Source of the DNA: Aeromicrobium duanguangcaii
GTDB lineage: Bacteria > Actinomycetota > Actinomycetes > Propionibacteriales > Nocardioidaceae
Direction: 5' to 3'
DNA length: 64,000 bases
Assembly: GCF_024508295.1 (NCBI RefSeq)
Contig: NZ_CP101990.1
Location: 620,001-684,000 of the forward strand
The notes beneath the pieces are model-generated. The model did not search any database. It was not told the DNA's origin and saw only the letters and a list, made by a program, of their open reading frames with translations. The translations under genes were made by a program, and so were the position numbers. Shown in pieces: positions 24,379-35,366 of this stretch (position 1 is its first letter; every line of letters starts with the position of its first letter).

Positions 24379-25416
24379 ATGAGACCTCTCGCGGCAGCGG
24401 CGGTCGTCCTCGCGGTCGGTTCCGGCGCCATGACCCCCTCGGCCGCTCGCGCGACCCAGGACGGGGTGCGCGAGGTCGCGGTCCCGAAGGCTGCCCGCGC
24501 CGCGATCGTGAAGCGACCCACGACGGTGATCGGCAGCGGCATGCCTCGCAGCTGCACCTCCGCGAAGGTCGTCAAGGCCGTGCACAAGGGCGGCGTCATC
24601 ACCTTCGACTGCGGCCGCAAGCCGGTGGTCATCAAGATGAACAAGACCGCCAAGGTGTGGAACACCCGTAAGAAGGTTGTCATCGACGGCGGCAACAAGG
24701 TCACGCTCGACGGCCGAGGCAAGCGCCGCATCATCTACATGCACACGTGCGACAAGCGCCAGCGCTGGGCGACCGAGCACTGCCAGCGCCAGTCGTTCCC
24801 GCGCCTCGTGGTCCAGAACATCACGCTGCGCAATGGCTACGCGGCCGGCCGCACCGACCAGGACGGCGGCGGTGCGATCCTCGCGCGCGGCGGGCACTTC
24901 AAGGCGGTCAACGTCACCTTCCGCAACAACCGCTGCGCCAAGGTCGGCCCGGACGTCGGCGGCGCCGGCCTGCGAATCGGGTCGGGCTACGCACATCGTC
25001 CGAACTACGTGGTCAACAGCACCTTCACCGGTGGTCGCTGCAGCAACGGTGGCGGGATCAGCCTGTGGAACGCGTCGCTGCGCGTGTACAACAGCCGATT
25101 CGAGAACAACAAGGCCATCGGCCACGGCCTCAATCCCGCCCGCAAGGGCACGCCCGGCGGCGGCAGCGGGGGTGCGATCTACGCCGACGTCTTCGACCAG
25201 CGGCTGCGGGTCGCGGGGACGCTCATGCGCAGGAACTCGGGCCGCTCGTCCTCGGGCGCGGTCTTCTTCGTGAGCAACAACCGCGTCGGCTCCCTCGCGG
25301 TGCGCCGGTCGACGCTGGTGAACAACCCCGATCCGGCGCACAGCCGGGGCTTCCCGGGCATCTATCACCTCGGACGTCACCCGCGTCCGGTGATCGTCGA
25401 CTCCATCGTCCGCTGA
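24379..25416 (+). CDS. Secreted right-handed beta-helix protein C (Pmp-like repeats)
   Basis: 345 residues from ATG 24379; TACGGT at 24367-24372 sits six bases before it, favouring this start over the frame's first codon at 24343. The signal peptide (MRPLAAAAVVLAVGSGA) is followed by a polymorphic-repeat beta-helix: VVIDGGNKVTLDGRGKR, LVVQNITLRNGYA, FKAVNVTFRNN, GGGISLWNASLRVYNSRF. The GG-A/G-I and F-x-N-N motifs mark successive coils. Four cysteines near residues 56, 76, 132 and 142 may form disulfides outside the cell. It is a different subfamily from proteins A and B. Function unknown; surface display at the end of the EPS locus is likely. Confidence 0.8.
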   Translation: MRPLAAAAVVLAVGSGAMTPSAARATQDGVREVAVPKAARAAIVKRPTTVIGSGMPRSCTSAKVVKAVHKGGVITFDCGRKPVVIKMNKTAKVWNTRKKVVIDGGNKVTLDGRGKRRIIYMHTCDKRQRWATEHCQRQSFPRLVVQNITLRNGYAAGRTDQDGGGAILARGGHFKAVNVTFRNNRCAKVGPDVGGAGLRIGSGYAHRPNYVVNSTFTGGRCSNGGGISLWNASLRVYNSRFENNKAIGHGLNPARKGTPGGGSGGAIYADVFDQRLRVAGTLMRRNSGRSSSGAVFFVSNNRVGSLAVRRSTLVNNPDPAHSRGFPGIYHLGRHPRPVIVDSIVR

Positions 25417-25490
25417 GCGGGGCCGGTCGCGACCGATGCGTTCAGGCTCCGATGGGACGATCACACCGCGCGCCGTAGGCTTGACAGGTC

Positions 25491-28400
25491 ATGGCCCAAC
25501 CTGAACTGACCGCTGCGGTCGCTGCCGAACCCCACCTCGCCGCCTTCGTCTCCGACCTTCGTGACGGCGATGGTGGATCGCAGCTGACCGCGCCTCCCGC
25601 GCTGCATCCGTTCGTCGCCGCCGCGCTGGCCGACGGCCCTGGCGTGACCGTCGCCGTCACGGCCACCGAGCGCGAGGCGGACGAGCTCACCCGTGCCGTC
25701 GCCGCCCTCATCGGGCCCGAAGCCGTCGCGACGTTCCCGGCCTGGGAGACCCTGCCGCACGAGCGCCTGTCGCCGCGGTCGGACACCGTCGGACGCCGTC
25801 TGGCCGTGCTGCGCCGGGTCGTCCATGGCGGCGAGGATCGTCCGAAGGTCGTCGTCGCTCCCGTCCGCTCGATCCTGCAGCCGCAGATGAAAGGGCTGGC
25901 CGACCTCGAGCCCGTCGAGCTCGTCGCGGGCCAGGACGTCGAGCTCGACGACGTTGTCCGCCGGCTCGCCGCCGCGGCCTACACGCGCGTCGACCTGGTC
26001 GAGCGTCGCGGCGAGTTCGCCGTGCGCGGAGGCATCGTCGACGTCTTCCCGCCCACCGAGGACCACCCGCTGCGGGTCGAGTTCTGGGGCGACACCGTCG
26101 ACGAGGTCCGCCGATTCGCCGTGGCCGACCAGCGCACCCTGGAGCCGGTCGATCGGCTGTGGGCGCCGCCGTGCCGCGAGATGCTGCTGACCGACGAGGT
26201 CCGCGCCACGGCCGCGCGCTACGCCCAGACCCACCCCTCGATGGCCGAGCTCTTCACCAAGCTGGCCGAGGGTCACGCGGTCGAGGGCATGGAGTCCCTG
26301 GCGCCCGTGCTGGCGGGCGAGATGGAGCTGTTCGTCGACCTGCTGCCCCCTGGCTCGACGGTCGTGACGAACGACCCCGAGCGGATCCGCGCCCGGGCGG
26401 CTGACCTCTTCGCGACGAGCGAGGAGTTCCTGGCCGCCTCGTGGGCCACGGCCGCGGACGGTGGCGAGAGCCCGATCGATGTCGGCGCCGCCGCGTTCCA
26501 CGAGCTCGACGACGTCCGTCAGCACGTGGCGAAGCTGGGTCTCGGTTGGGGCGAGGTCTCGCCGTTCGCTTTGGACGAGTCGCACACGGTCGCCGCCGAG
26601 CCGGCGCCGCAGTACCGGGGCGAGATCGACGCCGCCCTGTCCGACGTGCTGGCCTGGCGCGGCCAGAAGCGGCACATCGTGATCGTCGCGCCCGCTCACG
26701 GTCAGGCGCAGCGCGCCGTGGAGTGGCTCGCCGAGCACGACGTCCCCGCCACGATCGTCGATCACGCCGACGGTCCGGGCGGCGCCGAGCAGCAGGTCGT
26801 CCAGGTCATCTGCGCCGAGCTGGGCCACGGCTTCGTGTCCGAGTCCCTCGGGCTCGTGCTGCTGACTCTCGAGGACCTCGTCGGCCAGCGCGCGCCCGAG
26901 CGCACGCAGCGGTCGATGCCCGCCCGTCGCCGCCGCCAGATCGACCCGCTCGAGCTCAAGCCCGGCGACGCCGTCGTGCACGAGCAGCACGGTGTCGCGC
27001 GCTACGTCGAGCTGGTGAACCGCGTCGTGCACGGCGCCGCCCGCGAGTACCTCGTGCTGGAATATGCGCCCAGCAAGCGGGGGCAGCCGCCGGACCGGCT
27101 GTTCGTGCCGATGGACCAGCTCGACCAGGTCAGTCGGTACGTCGGCGGCGAGGCTCCCTCGCTCGACCGCCTCGGCGGCGGCGACTGGCAGAACCGCAAG
27201 AGCCGCGCCCGCAAGGCCGTGCGCCAGATCGCCGACGAGCTGATCAAGCTCTACGCGGCCCGGCAGTCCACCAAGGGCCACGCCTTCGGCCCGGACACGC
27301 CCTGGCAGGCCGAGCTCGAGGACGCGTTCGCGCACGTCGAGACTCCCGACCAGCTGTCCACCATCGACGAGGTCAAGCGCGACATGGAGCGCGTCGTCCC
27401 GATGGATCGCCTGGTGTGCGGTGACGTCGGTTATGGCAAGACCGAGATCGCGGTGCGCGCGGCGTTCAAGGCGATCCAGGACGGCAAGCAGGTCATCCTG
27501 TTGGTCCCGACGACGCTGCTGGTGCAGCAGCACTACGCGACGTTCGCGGAGCGCTTCGGACAGTTCCCCGTCACGATCCGCCCCCTGTCGCGGTTCCAGA
27601 CCGAGAAGGAGTCCAAGGCCACGCTCGAGGGACTGGCCGACGGCTCGATCGACATGGTCATCGGCACGCACCGGCTGCTGCAGCCGGGCGTCAGGATCAA
27701 GGACCTCGGGCTGGTCATCATCGACGAGGAGCAGCGGTTCGGAGTCGAGCACAAGGAGGCGCTGAAGCACCTGCGCGCCGCCGTCGACGTCCTGAGCATG
27801 TCCGCCACGCCGATCCCGCGCACGCTCGAGATGGCCGTCACGGGCATCCGCGAGATGAGCACGATCGCGACACCGCCGGAGGAGCGCCACCCCGTCCTGT
27901 CCTTCGTCGGACCGTACGAGGACCAGCAGGTCATCGCTGCGATTCGGCGCGAGCTGCTGCGCGAGGGCCAGGTCTTCTACCTGCACAACCGGGTGCAGAG
28001 CATGGAGAAGACCGCGGCGCGCATCCGCGAGCTCGTGCCCGAGGCCCGCGTGGCCGTGGCCCACGGCAAGATGGGCGAGCACCAGCTCGAGGAGGTCATG
28101 GTCGACTTCTGGGAGAAGCGGTTCGACGTCCTGGTGTGCACCACGATCGTCGAGTCGGGCCTGGACGTCTCGAACGCGAACACCATGATCATCGAGCGGG
28201 CGGACACCCTCGGCCTGTCGCAGCTGCACCAGCTGCGTGGCCGCGTCGGCCGAGGCCGCGATCGCGCCTACGCCTACTTCCTCTACCCGCCGGACAAGCC
28301 GCTCACCGAGACGGCGCACGACCGGCTGGTCACCATCGCGCAGCACTCCGAGCTCGGTGGCGGCATGGCCGTGGCCATGAAGGACCTCGAGATCCGCGGT

Positions 28401-28970
28401 GCGGGCAACCTGCTCGGCGGTGAGCAGTCCGGCCACATCGCCGACGTCGGCTTCGACCTGTACATCCGACTCGTGGGCGAGGCCGTCGCGGAGTTCCGCG
28501 GCGACGCGGCCCCCGAGAAGGAGGTCAAGCTCGAACTGCCGATCGAGGCGCACCTGCCGCACGACTACGTGCCCAGCGAGCGGCTGCGGCTCGAGATGTA
28601 CAAGCGACTGGCCGACGTGCGCGCGACCGCCGACATCGAGGAGCTGCGCACCGAGCTGGCGGACCGCTACGGCCCGCCGCCCGAGCCGGTCGAGACGCTG
28701 CTGCAGGTGGCGGCGCTGCGAGTCAAGGTCCGCGCGGCGGGCCTGACCGAGGTGACGTCCGCCGGGTCCAACATCCGGTTCACGCCGGTCACCCTGTCGG
28801 AGTCCGCGAAGCTGCGGATCAACCGGATCTACCCGAAGAGCCTCTACAAGGAGGCCGTCAAGGTCCTGCTCGTCCCGGCGCCTCGCAAGGAGGGCATCGG
28901 CGGCGCACCCCTGCGTGGGCGCGAGCTGCTCGAGTGGGCCGGGCGTGTCGTCGACGCGATCACCGGCTGA
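25491..28970 (+). CDS. mfd: Transcription-repair coupling factor Mfd
   Basis: 1159 residues, normal length for Mfd. The N-terminal UvrB-like region comes first (FPAWETLPHERLSP near 82). The RNA-polymerase-interacting CarD-like domain follows at about 480-545 (GDAVVHEQHGVARY). The RecG-like motor has Walker A GDVGYGKTE near 643, DEEQRFG near 745, SATPIPRT near 770 and the TRG region QLHQLRGRVGRGRDRAYAY near 910. The C-terminal TRCF domain is intact. It removes RNA polymerase stalled at lesions and recruits UvrA. TAGGCT at 25476-25481 ends nine bases before the ATG, implying a very short or no leader. Confidence 0.98.
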   Translation: MAQPELTAAVAAEPHLAAFVSDLRDGDGGSQLTAPPALHPFVAAALADGPGVTVAVTATEREADELTRAVAALIGPEAVATFPAWETLPHERLSPRSDTVGRRLAVLRRVVHGGEDRPKVVVAPVRSILQPQMKGLADLEPVELVAGQDVELDDVVRRLAAAAYTRVDLVERRGEFAVRGGIVDVFPPTEDHPLRVEFWGDTVDEVRRFAVADQRTLEPVDRLWAPPCREMLLTDEVRATAARYAQTHPSMAELFTKLAEGHAVEGMESLAPVLAGEMELFVDLLPPGSTVVTNDPERIRARAADLFATSEEFLAASWATAADGGESPIDVGAAAFHELDDVRQHVAKLGLGWGEVSPFALDESHTVAAEPAPQYRGEIDAALSDVLAWRGQKRHIVIVAPAHGQAQRAVEWLAEHDVPATIVDHADGPGGAEQQVVQVICAELGHGFVSESLGLVLLTLEDLVGQRAPERTQRSMPARRRRQIDPLELKPGDAVVHEQHGVARYVELVNRVVHGAAREYLVLEYAPSKRGQPPDRLFVPMDQLDQVSRYVGGEAPSLDRLGGGDWQNRKSRARKAVRQIADELIKLYAARQSTKGHAFGPDTPWQAELEDAFAHVETPDQLSTIDEVKRDMERVVPMDRLVCGDVGYGKTEIAVRAAFKAIQDGKQVILLVPTTLLVQQHYATFAERFGQFPVTIRPLSRFQTEKESKATLEGLADGSIDMVIGTHRLLQPGVRIKDLGLVIIDEEQRFGVEHKEALKHLRAAVDVLSMSATPIPRTLEMAVTGIREMSTIATPPEERHPVLSFVGPYEDQQVIAAIRRELLREGQVFYLHNRVQSMEKTAARIRELVPEARVAVAHGKMGEHQLEEVMVDFWEKRFDVLVCTTIVESGLDVSNANTMIIERADTLGLSQLHQLRGRVGRGRDRAYAYFLYPPDKPLTETAHDRLVTIAQHSELGGGMAVAMKDLEIRGAGNLLGGEQSGHIADVGFDLYIRLVGEAVAEFRGDAAPEKEVKLELPIEAHLPHDYVPSERLRLEMYKRLADVRATADIEELRTELADRYGPPPEPVETLLQVAALRVKVRAAGLTEVTSAGSNIRFTPVTLSESAKLRINRIYPKSLYKEAVKVLLVPAPRKEGIGGAPLRGRELLEWAGRVVDAITG

Positions 28971-29045
28971 CCGCCGCCGCGTGGCTGCGGCGACCGATGC
29001 GGAAAAGCCCACGAACTCTGGCTGATTCTGGTTTACCGTCGACCG

Positions 29046-30068
29046 GTGAGTGTCATCGAGGAGGTGCCGTCCCCGGCCGAGGACCGGCCGCGCTGGCGGC
29101 GTACCGTCCGGAGTCTGCTGACCGTCACGGTGATCGTGGTGGTGCTGGCCGTGGTCGCGGCGCTGGGAGCCGACTTCTGGCTGCGGCGTCACCTCGGCGG
29201 CCAGGTGCACCAGCTGCCCGCGGCCATGCCGGTGGGGGAGCGCCCTGCGAGCACCCCGGACGAGTCGATGAACATCCTGCTGCTCGGCAGTGACAAGAGG
29301 GTGGACGGCTCGGTCGCGGGCCAGCGCAGCGACACGATGATGGTCATTCACGTCCCGGCCGACCGGAAGTCGATCAGCCTGGTCAGCATCCCGCGCGACT
29401 CGTGGGTGCAGGTGCCCGGGCACGGCCCGGCGAAGATCAACGCCGCGTTCTCGTGGGGCGGTCCCGCCCTGGCGGTGGAGACGATCGAGAAGCTCACCGA
29501 CGTCCACATGGACCACGTGGCGGTGATCGACTGGGAGGGCTTCAAGCAGGTGACGGACCTGCTCGGCGGCGTCAGCGTGACCATCCCGAAGACGGTCAAG
29601 GACGGCTACTCCGGACGGACGTGGGAAGCGGGCACGTACGAGATGGACGGCGAGACGGCGCTGTCCTACGTGCGTCAGCGCGCCGGGCTGGCCGGTGGAG
29701 ACCTGGATCGGATCAAGCGACAGCAGGCGTTCCTGCGCTCGTTGGCGGGCAAGACCCTGTCGCGTCCGACCTTCAGCGACCCTCGGCGCCTGTATCGAGT
29801 GCTCGACGCCGTGACGGCCAACCTCGGCATCGACGAGGGGTGGAGCACCGCCGACATGCGCAATCTCGCCTGGTCGCTGCGATCGGTCAGGTCGAAGGAC
29901 ATCTCGTTCACGGTGGTGCCGCTCAAGGCGCTGGGGATGGAGGGCGCCCAGAGCGTGGTCTATCTCGACCGCCCTGAGGGCGAGGAGCTGTGGCAGGCAG
30001 TGCGCGAGGATCGGCTCGCCGGTTGGATCGGCGAGACCGGCACGGGTCTGGCTGATGTGGTCGACTGA
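29046..30068 (+). CDS. LytR-CpsA-Psr (LCP) family cell-wall glycopolymer ligase
   Basis: 340 residues from GTG 29046; TACCGT at 29034-29039 lies exactly six bases upstream. One membrane anchor spans residues about 20-43. The LCP domain starts MNILLLGSDKR near 77, with RSDTMMVIHV (conserved Arg-Asp), IPRDSWVQVPG near 118, KINAAFSWGG, and the late YVRQR then GDLDRIKRQQAF near 220. LCP enzymes move undecaprenyl-linked polymers (teichoic acids, capsule, arabinogalactan) onto peptidoglycan outside the cell. It could attach the EPS made in the first 25 kb, although family members also serve general wall assembly. Confidence 0.94.
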   Translation: MSVIEEVPSPAEDRPRWRRTVRSLLTVTVIVVVLAVVAALGADFWLRRHLGGQVHQLPAAMPVGERPASTPDESMNILLLGSDKRVDGSVAGQRSDTMMVIHVPADRKSISLVSIPRDSWVQVPGHGPAKINAAFSWGGPALAVETIEKLTDVHMDHVAVIDWEGFKQVTDLLGGVSVTIPKTVKDGYSGRTWEAGTYEMDGETALSYVRQRAGLAGGDLDRIKRQQAFLRSLAGKTLSRPTFSDPRRLYRVLDAVTANLGIDEGWSTADMRNLAWSLRSVRSKDISFTVVPLKALGMEGAQSVVYLDRPEGEELWQAVREDRLAGWIGETGTGLADVVD

Positions 30069-30090
30069 CCGGGGCCGGTACTGTGGCGCC

Positions 30091-30726
30091 ATGTCGAAGA
30101 CCCGCTTGGCCGTTCTCGGGCTCGCCGCGCTGCTGTTGGCTGCCTGCGGTCCCGTCCATCCCGGTGCTGCCGCCGTCGTCGGCGACGCCCGGATTCCCAT
30201 GACCGACGTCGATGACGTCGCGAGCGTCTACTGCACGGCCTCGCAGCAGCAGGCCGAGCAGGCCCAGCAGCAAGGTGGCGGCGGCGTGGACAGCGTGGCC
30301 CTGCGGCGCCAGGCGCTGGCGGATCTTCTCGTCGGCGAGGTCGCCGACCAGATCGCGCAGGAGCGTGGCTACTCGATCAAGGTCCCGGCGCTCACGGCCC
30401 AGGACAAGGCGCAGCTGGAGCAGCTGTTCGGCGACCAGGCCGACGAGGCCATGAAGCTGGTCGAGCGCAATCAGCGGACCAGCGCGATCGCCATCGAGCT
30501 GGCCCGCGAGGAGGCCCCCGAGGGCACCGACGACGAGCAGCTGGTCCAGGCGGGCCAGCAGCTGCTCGCCCAGGAGATCCCCGAGTTCGACGTCTCGGTC
30601 GATCCTCGCTTCGGGCTCGACGAGACGGTCCAGCAGGTCGCGGAGTCCGGCTCGTTGTCGGTCCCGGGCGGCGAGCTGGACGCCACGGCGGTCGAGGACC
30701 GGCCCGTGGCCCTGCAGTGCGCCTGA
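30091..30726 (+). CDS. SurA-N-type lipoprotein
   Basis: 211 residues from ATG 30091; TACTGT at 30079-30084 sits six bases before it. The lipobox LLLAAC is at residues 13-18. After the lipid anchor, AAVVGDARIPMTDVDDV matches the first helix pair of SurA/PrsA-type chaperone domains (VNG-x-I-x-x-x-D). A glutamine-rich stretch (QQQAEQAQQQ) follows. No parvulin isomerase domain is present. It likely aids folding of exported proteins on the outer face of the membrane. It stands just before mazG with one base between stop and start, so the two may be cotranscribed. Confidence 0.75.
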   Translation: MSKTRLAVLGLAALLLAACGPVHPGAAAVVGDARIPMTDVDDVASVYCTASQQQAEQAQQQGGGGVDSVALRRQALADLLVGEVADQIAQERGYSIKVPALTAQDKAQLEQLFGDQADEAMKLVERNQRTSAIAIELAREEAPEGTDDEQLVQAGQQLLAQEIPEFDVSVDPRFGLDETVQQVAESGSLSVPGGELDATAVEDRPVALQCA

Positions 30727-30727
30727 C

Positions 30728-31309
30728 GTGAGCCAGGAGTTCGATCGCCTCGTCGAGGTCATGCGGCGGTTGCGGGCCGAGTGCCCGTGGACCCGCGAGC
30801 AGACCCACGAGTCCTTGCGTCGCTACGTGATCGAGGAGGCCTACGAGACGGCCGAGGCGATCGACCTGCGTGACTCGGACCATCTGCGTGAGGAGCTGGG
30901 CGACCTGTTGATGCAGGTCGTGATCCACGCCGCCATCGCCGAGTCCGACGACGAGGGCTGGACGACCGACGACGTCGTGCGGGGGATCGCCGACAAGCTG
31001 ATCCACCGCAGCCCTCACGTCTTCGGGGACGTCACCGTCTCGTCGGCGGCCGAGGTCGACGCCATCTGGCAGCGGCTCAAGGCCGAGCGCAAGCAGCGCA
31101 CCCACCCGCTCGAGGGCATCCCCGCCGACCTGCCGGCGCTGATGGCGGCGGACAAGGTGCTGGGCCGGGTCGACGCGCCCGTCGAGGGTGACGATCTCGG
31201 CGCTCGGTTGTTACGTCTCGTCGCCGAGGCGCGTTCCGCGGGAGTCGATCCCGAGGTGGAACTCCGCGCGGCCATCCGTCGTCACGCCGACGACGCGCCG
31301 AGTTCCTGA
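30728..31309 (+). CDS. mazG: Nucleoside triphosphate pyrophosphohydrolase MazG
   Basis: 193 residues from GTG 30728. The MazG metal-binding motif is complete: EEAYE near residue 37 and EELGDLLMQVV near 56 form the E-E-x2-E ... E-x2-D pattern. CPWTREQTHESLRRY near 18 is the family entry helix. It hydrolyses dNTPs or NTPs to monophosphates and, in mycobacteria, guards against oxidised nucleotides. About 190 residues is a single MazG domain with a helical tail. A rare TTA codon is at 31211-31213, one of the codons the unusual tRNA at 37754 would read. Confidence 0.94.
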   Translation: MSQEFDRLVEVMRRLRAECPWTREQTHESLRRYVIEEAYETAEAIDLRDSDHLREELGDLLMQVVIHAAIAESDDEGWTTDDVVRGIADKLIHRSPHVFGDVTVSSAAEVDAIWQRLKAERKQRTHPLEGIPADLPALMAADKVLGRVDAPVEGDDLGARLLRLVAEARSAGVDPEVELRAAIRRHADDAPSS

Positions 31310-31336
31310 GCGCCCGTCCGCGACGCCGTGTCTGCG

Positions 31337-31855
31337 TCAGACGACGGTGATCTGCGGCCCGTAGAGCGCCATGACGTCGAGTGCCTTGGCGTGGTTCTCG
31401 GGGGTCGAGCCGCCGCATGCCTGCGCGACGACGCGCACGGTGGCGCCGGCGTCGGCGGCGGCGAGTGCCGTCGAGATGACGCAGCAGTCGGTCGCGACTC
31501 CCGTCAGGATCAGCTCGGGCGCCGGACCGGTGACCGCCTCGAGGGCAGGCCACTTGCCGAAGGTCGTCGCGTCGACCGTTCCGCCGACGGCCAGGTCGGC
31601 CACCTCGGGCACGAGGTCGAAGAGCGGGTCCGTCGCCGGGCGGTCCGCGAACGGCCACGCCTCGAAGTAGGCGCGCCAGGAGCCCGTGCGCTCGGCGGCG
31701 GGGGAGGGCACCCAGCGCGTCACGATCGTGCGATGGGCGGCGGCGAGCTCGCGGATCGGATCGACGATGGCACCGAACATCGGCGACCCCCACGGCGAGT
31801 CCGCCGCGGCGAACACGCGCTGCGGGTCGACGACGACGAGCCAGGGCTCGCTCAC
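31337..31855 (-). CDS. Isochorismatase-family cysteine hydrolase
   Basis: 172 residues from GTG 31855; its GTGA overlaps the stop of the permease gene upstream, so the frame's longer extension to 31987 is not used. The triad is visible: Asp in VVVDPQ near residue 9, Lys in TFGKWPAL near 98 and Cys in GVATDCCV near 123. The cis-peptide motif GVAT-D is typical. The family includes nicotinamidases, ureidoacrylate and N-carbamoyl amidohydrolases. Coupling to an NCS1 permease suggests hydrolysis of an imported nucleobase-derived amide, but the substrate cannot be named from sequence. Confidence 0.86.
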   Translation of the reverse strand: MSEPWLVVVDPQRVFAAADSPWGSPMFGAIVDPIRELAAAHRTIVTRWVPSPAAERTGSWRAYFEAWPFADRPATDPLFDLVPEVADLAVGGTVDATTFGKWPALEAVTGPAPELILTGVATDCCVISTALAAADAGATVRVVAQACGGSTPENHAKALDVMALYGPQITVV

Positions 31856-33348
31856 ACCGACTCCTGGCGACGGACCCGCCCGCGCTGGGCGATCAGCGTG
31901 ACCACGAAGCCGATCGCGAAGGCGAACAGCACGCCGAGGTTGGCGAAGGCCCACGCACCGATCCACTCGAGCTTGGTGGCGTTCCATTCAGCGAGGTTCA
32001 ACGGCTCCAGCAGGTAGCCCTGCCAGTTGTTCCAGGTGACGTCCGCGGGGAAGGCGTTCACGACCAGCCCCCAGCCCACGACCGAGGCCCCGATGAGCGT
32101 GGCGATGGCGGGCCAGTTGACGGCGCCGTACCGGCCGTTCGGATCGAAGAGCGCGGCCTCGTCGTAGTCGCGCCGGCGCAGGGCGATGTCGGCGATCATG
32201 ATGCCCGCCCACGCCGCGATGGGGACACCGAGCGTGATGAGGAAGCTCTGGAAGGGCGCCAGGAACGTCTCGGCGATGAAGACGACGTAGATCGTGCCGA
32301 GCGTCAGGATGACGCCGTCGACGAACGCGGCGGCCGGGCGCGGGATCTTGACGCCGAGGCTCAGCAGGGTGAGCCCCGAGGAGTAGATGCCGAGCACCGC
32401 TCCGCTGACCAGCGCCAGGACCGAGGCGATCAGGAACGGCACGAGGAACCAGGTCGGCAGGATCGTCGCGAGGGTGCCGATCGGGTCGTTCGCGATGCCG
32501 TCCTGCAGGTCGGGCCGCGAGCCCGCGAGCATGATGCCGTAGAGGACGAGCACGACCGGCGCCAGCGCGCCGCCGAGGGTGTTCCACAGGACGATGCGCC
32601 CACCCGAGGTCCCGCGACGCTGGTAGCGCGACCAGTCGGCGGCGATGTTGATCCAGCCGAAGCCGAACGCGGTCATCACCATCACGAAGGCGCCCACGAC
32701 GGCCTGCATCGAGCCGTTCGGCACGGCGGTCAGGGCGTCGATGTCGATCTGGTCGAGCGTCAGTGCGATGTAGACGATCGTCGCCAGGCCGGTGAGCCAC
32801 GTCAGGATCGACTGGAACCGGATGATGATGTGATAGCCCGCCACCGAGGCGGCGACGATGAGCGCGGCGATCACGGTCATCGCCAGGATCTTGGTGGTCG
32901 TGCCGCTGCTCCAGCCGAGCTCGCGGAAGACGGTGGCGGTCGCCAGGGTGGCCATGATCGCCAGGAACGTCTCCCAGCCGATCGAGATGATCCAGCTGAA
33001 GACGCCCGGCAGCTTCTGGCCGACGACGCCGAACGGGGCGCGCGACAGGATCATCGTCGGCGCCGAGCCGCGCTTGCCGGCGATCGCGATCAGTCCGCAC
33101 GCGACGAAGGAGACGGTGATGCCGACGACGGCCACGAGGGAGGCCTGCCACCAGGAGATGCCCGCCCACAGCAGGTAGCTGCCGTAGGAGATGCCGAAGA
33201 CCGACACGTTCGCGGCGAACCACGGCCAGAACAGGTCGGAGGGCTTCGCGGTGCGCTCGGACTCGTCGATGATCTCGATTCCGGTGGTCTCGATGCCCGC
33301 GCGGCGCACGGCCTCCAGGCCGCTGGAACCGTCGTTCTGAACCGTCAT
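31852..33348 (-). CDS. NCS1-family nucleobase / allantoin / thiamine permease
   Basis: 498 residues from ATG 33348, with AGGAGGA six bases upstream. About twelve membrane helices. The first helix region FWPWFAANVSVFGISYGSYLL is the NCS1 entry motif, and PFGVVGQKLPG near residue 99 and GWINIAADWSRYQ near 227 are the substrate- and sodium-site helices of the family. It imports purines, pyrimidines, allantoin or thiamine with a cation. It is coupled to the hydrolase that follows. The divergent enolase promoter shares the 189-base space upstream. Confidence 0.9.
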   Translation of the reverse strand: MTVQNDGSSGLEAVRRAGIETTGIEIIDESERTAKPSDLFWPWFAANVSVFGISYGSYLLWAGISWWQASLVAVVGITVSFVACGLIAIAGKRGSAPTMILSRAPFGVVGQKLPGVFSWIISIGWETFLAIMATLATATVFRELGWSSGTTTKILAMTVIAALIVAASVAGYHIIIRFQSILTWLTGLATIVYIALTLDQIDIDALTAVPNGSMQAVVGAFVMVMTAFGFGWINIAADWSRYQRRGTSGGRIVLWNTLGGALAPVVLVLYGIMLAGSRPDLQDGIANDPIGTLATILPTWFLVPFLIASVLALVSGAVLGIYSSGLTLLSLGVKIPRPAAAFVDGVILTLGTIYVVFIAETFLAPFQSFLITLGVPIAAWAGIMIADIALRRRDYDEAALFDPNGRYGAVNWPAIATLIGASVVGWGLVVNAFPADVTWNNWQGYLLEPLNLAEWNATKLEWIGAWAFANLGVLFAFAIGFVVTLIAQRGRVRRQESV

Positions 33349-33432
33349 GTCCGTCCTCCTGATGAAGTGTCGTCCCACCTTCCCACGTACGAGGTGGTCG
33401 GTGACGGACCCGGCGCGTGCCCGCCGCGGTGA

Positions 33433-34812
<1,380 letters not shown>

Positions 34813-34814
34813 GC

Positions 34815-35366
34815 ATGGCTGGACGCGGATCGTCACCGTCGTCGCGTCGACCCACGGGTCGGCGCGACGGCCGGTCGACCCCGCGGACGACCTCGCGTCC
34901 CTCGGTCGCCCCGGTGGCCGCCGGCCCCTCGGGCTCCGGCACGCGCTTCACGGCGCGGGCGCTGATCCTGCTGGGAGTCGCGGTCATGCTGATCGCCTCC
35001 TACACGGCCTCGGTCCACGCCTGGTGGCAGCAGCGCTCCGAGATCGTGGCGCTGGAGTCGCAGAACCGGCGCACCGAGGCCGAGATCGACGACCTGAAGG
35101 ACCAGCAGAAGCGCTGGAACGACCCGGCCTACATCCGCCAGCAGGCGCGTGAGCGGTTCGGCTGGGTCATGCCCGGCGAGGTCGGCTACCGCGTCATCGG
35201 CGTCGACGGCGAGCTGAAGGGCCAGTCCTCGACCCTCGACGCCCCCGAGGCGGCACCGCGTCGGCCGTGGGTCGAGCGGTTGTGGGGCTCGGTCGAGGCC
35301 GCCGGCCAGCCGCAGGACGCAGCGCCCGAGACACCCACCGACCCTTCACTGGAGCCCGACGAATGA
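34815..35366 (+). CDS. Septum formation initiator (FtsB/DivIC-like)
   Basis: 183 residues. A basic, low-complexity cytoplasmic N-terminus of about 45 residues is followed by one membrane helix (ALILLGVAVMLIASYTASV). A coiled coil (EIVALESQNRRTEAEIDDLKD) and the conserved YIRQQARERFGWVMPGEVGY end of the DivIC family come next. It would bind FtsL/FtsQ in the divisome at mid-cell. The location just after enolase and before DUF501 and Ppx is the standard actinobacterial order. Its stop overlaps the next start (ATGA). Confidence 0.92.
   Translation: MAGRGSSPSSRRPTGRRDGRSTPRTTSRPSVAPVAAGPSGSGTRFTARALILLGVAVMLIASYTASVHAWWQQRSEIVALESQNRRTEAEIDDLKDQQKRWNDPAYIRQQARERFGWVMPGEVGYRVIGVDGELKGQSSTLDAPEAAPRRPWVERLWGSVEAAGQPQDAAPETPTDPSLEPDE

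Noticed and set aside
25461..30200. 1579-codon open frame antisense to mfd and the LCP gene.
   Set aside because: It spans two well-recognised genes and gives a low-complexity Arg/Leu/Asp protein; a GC-skew shadow.
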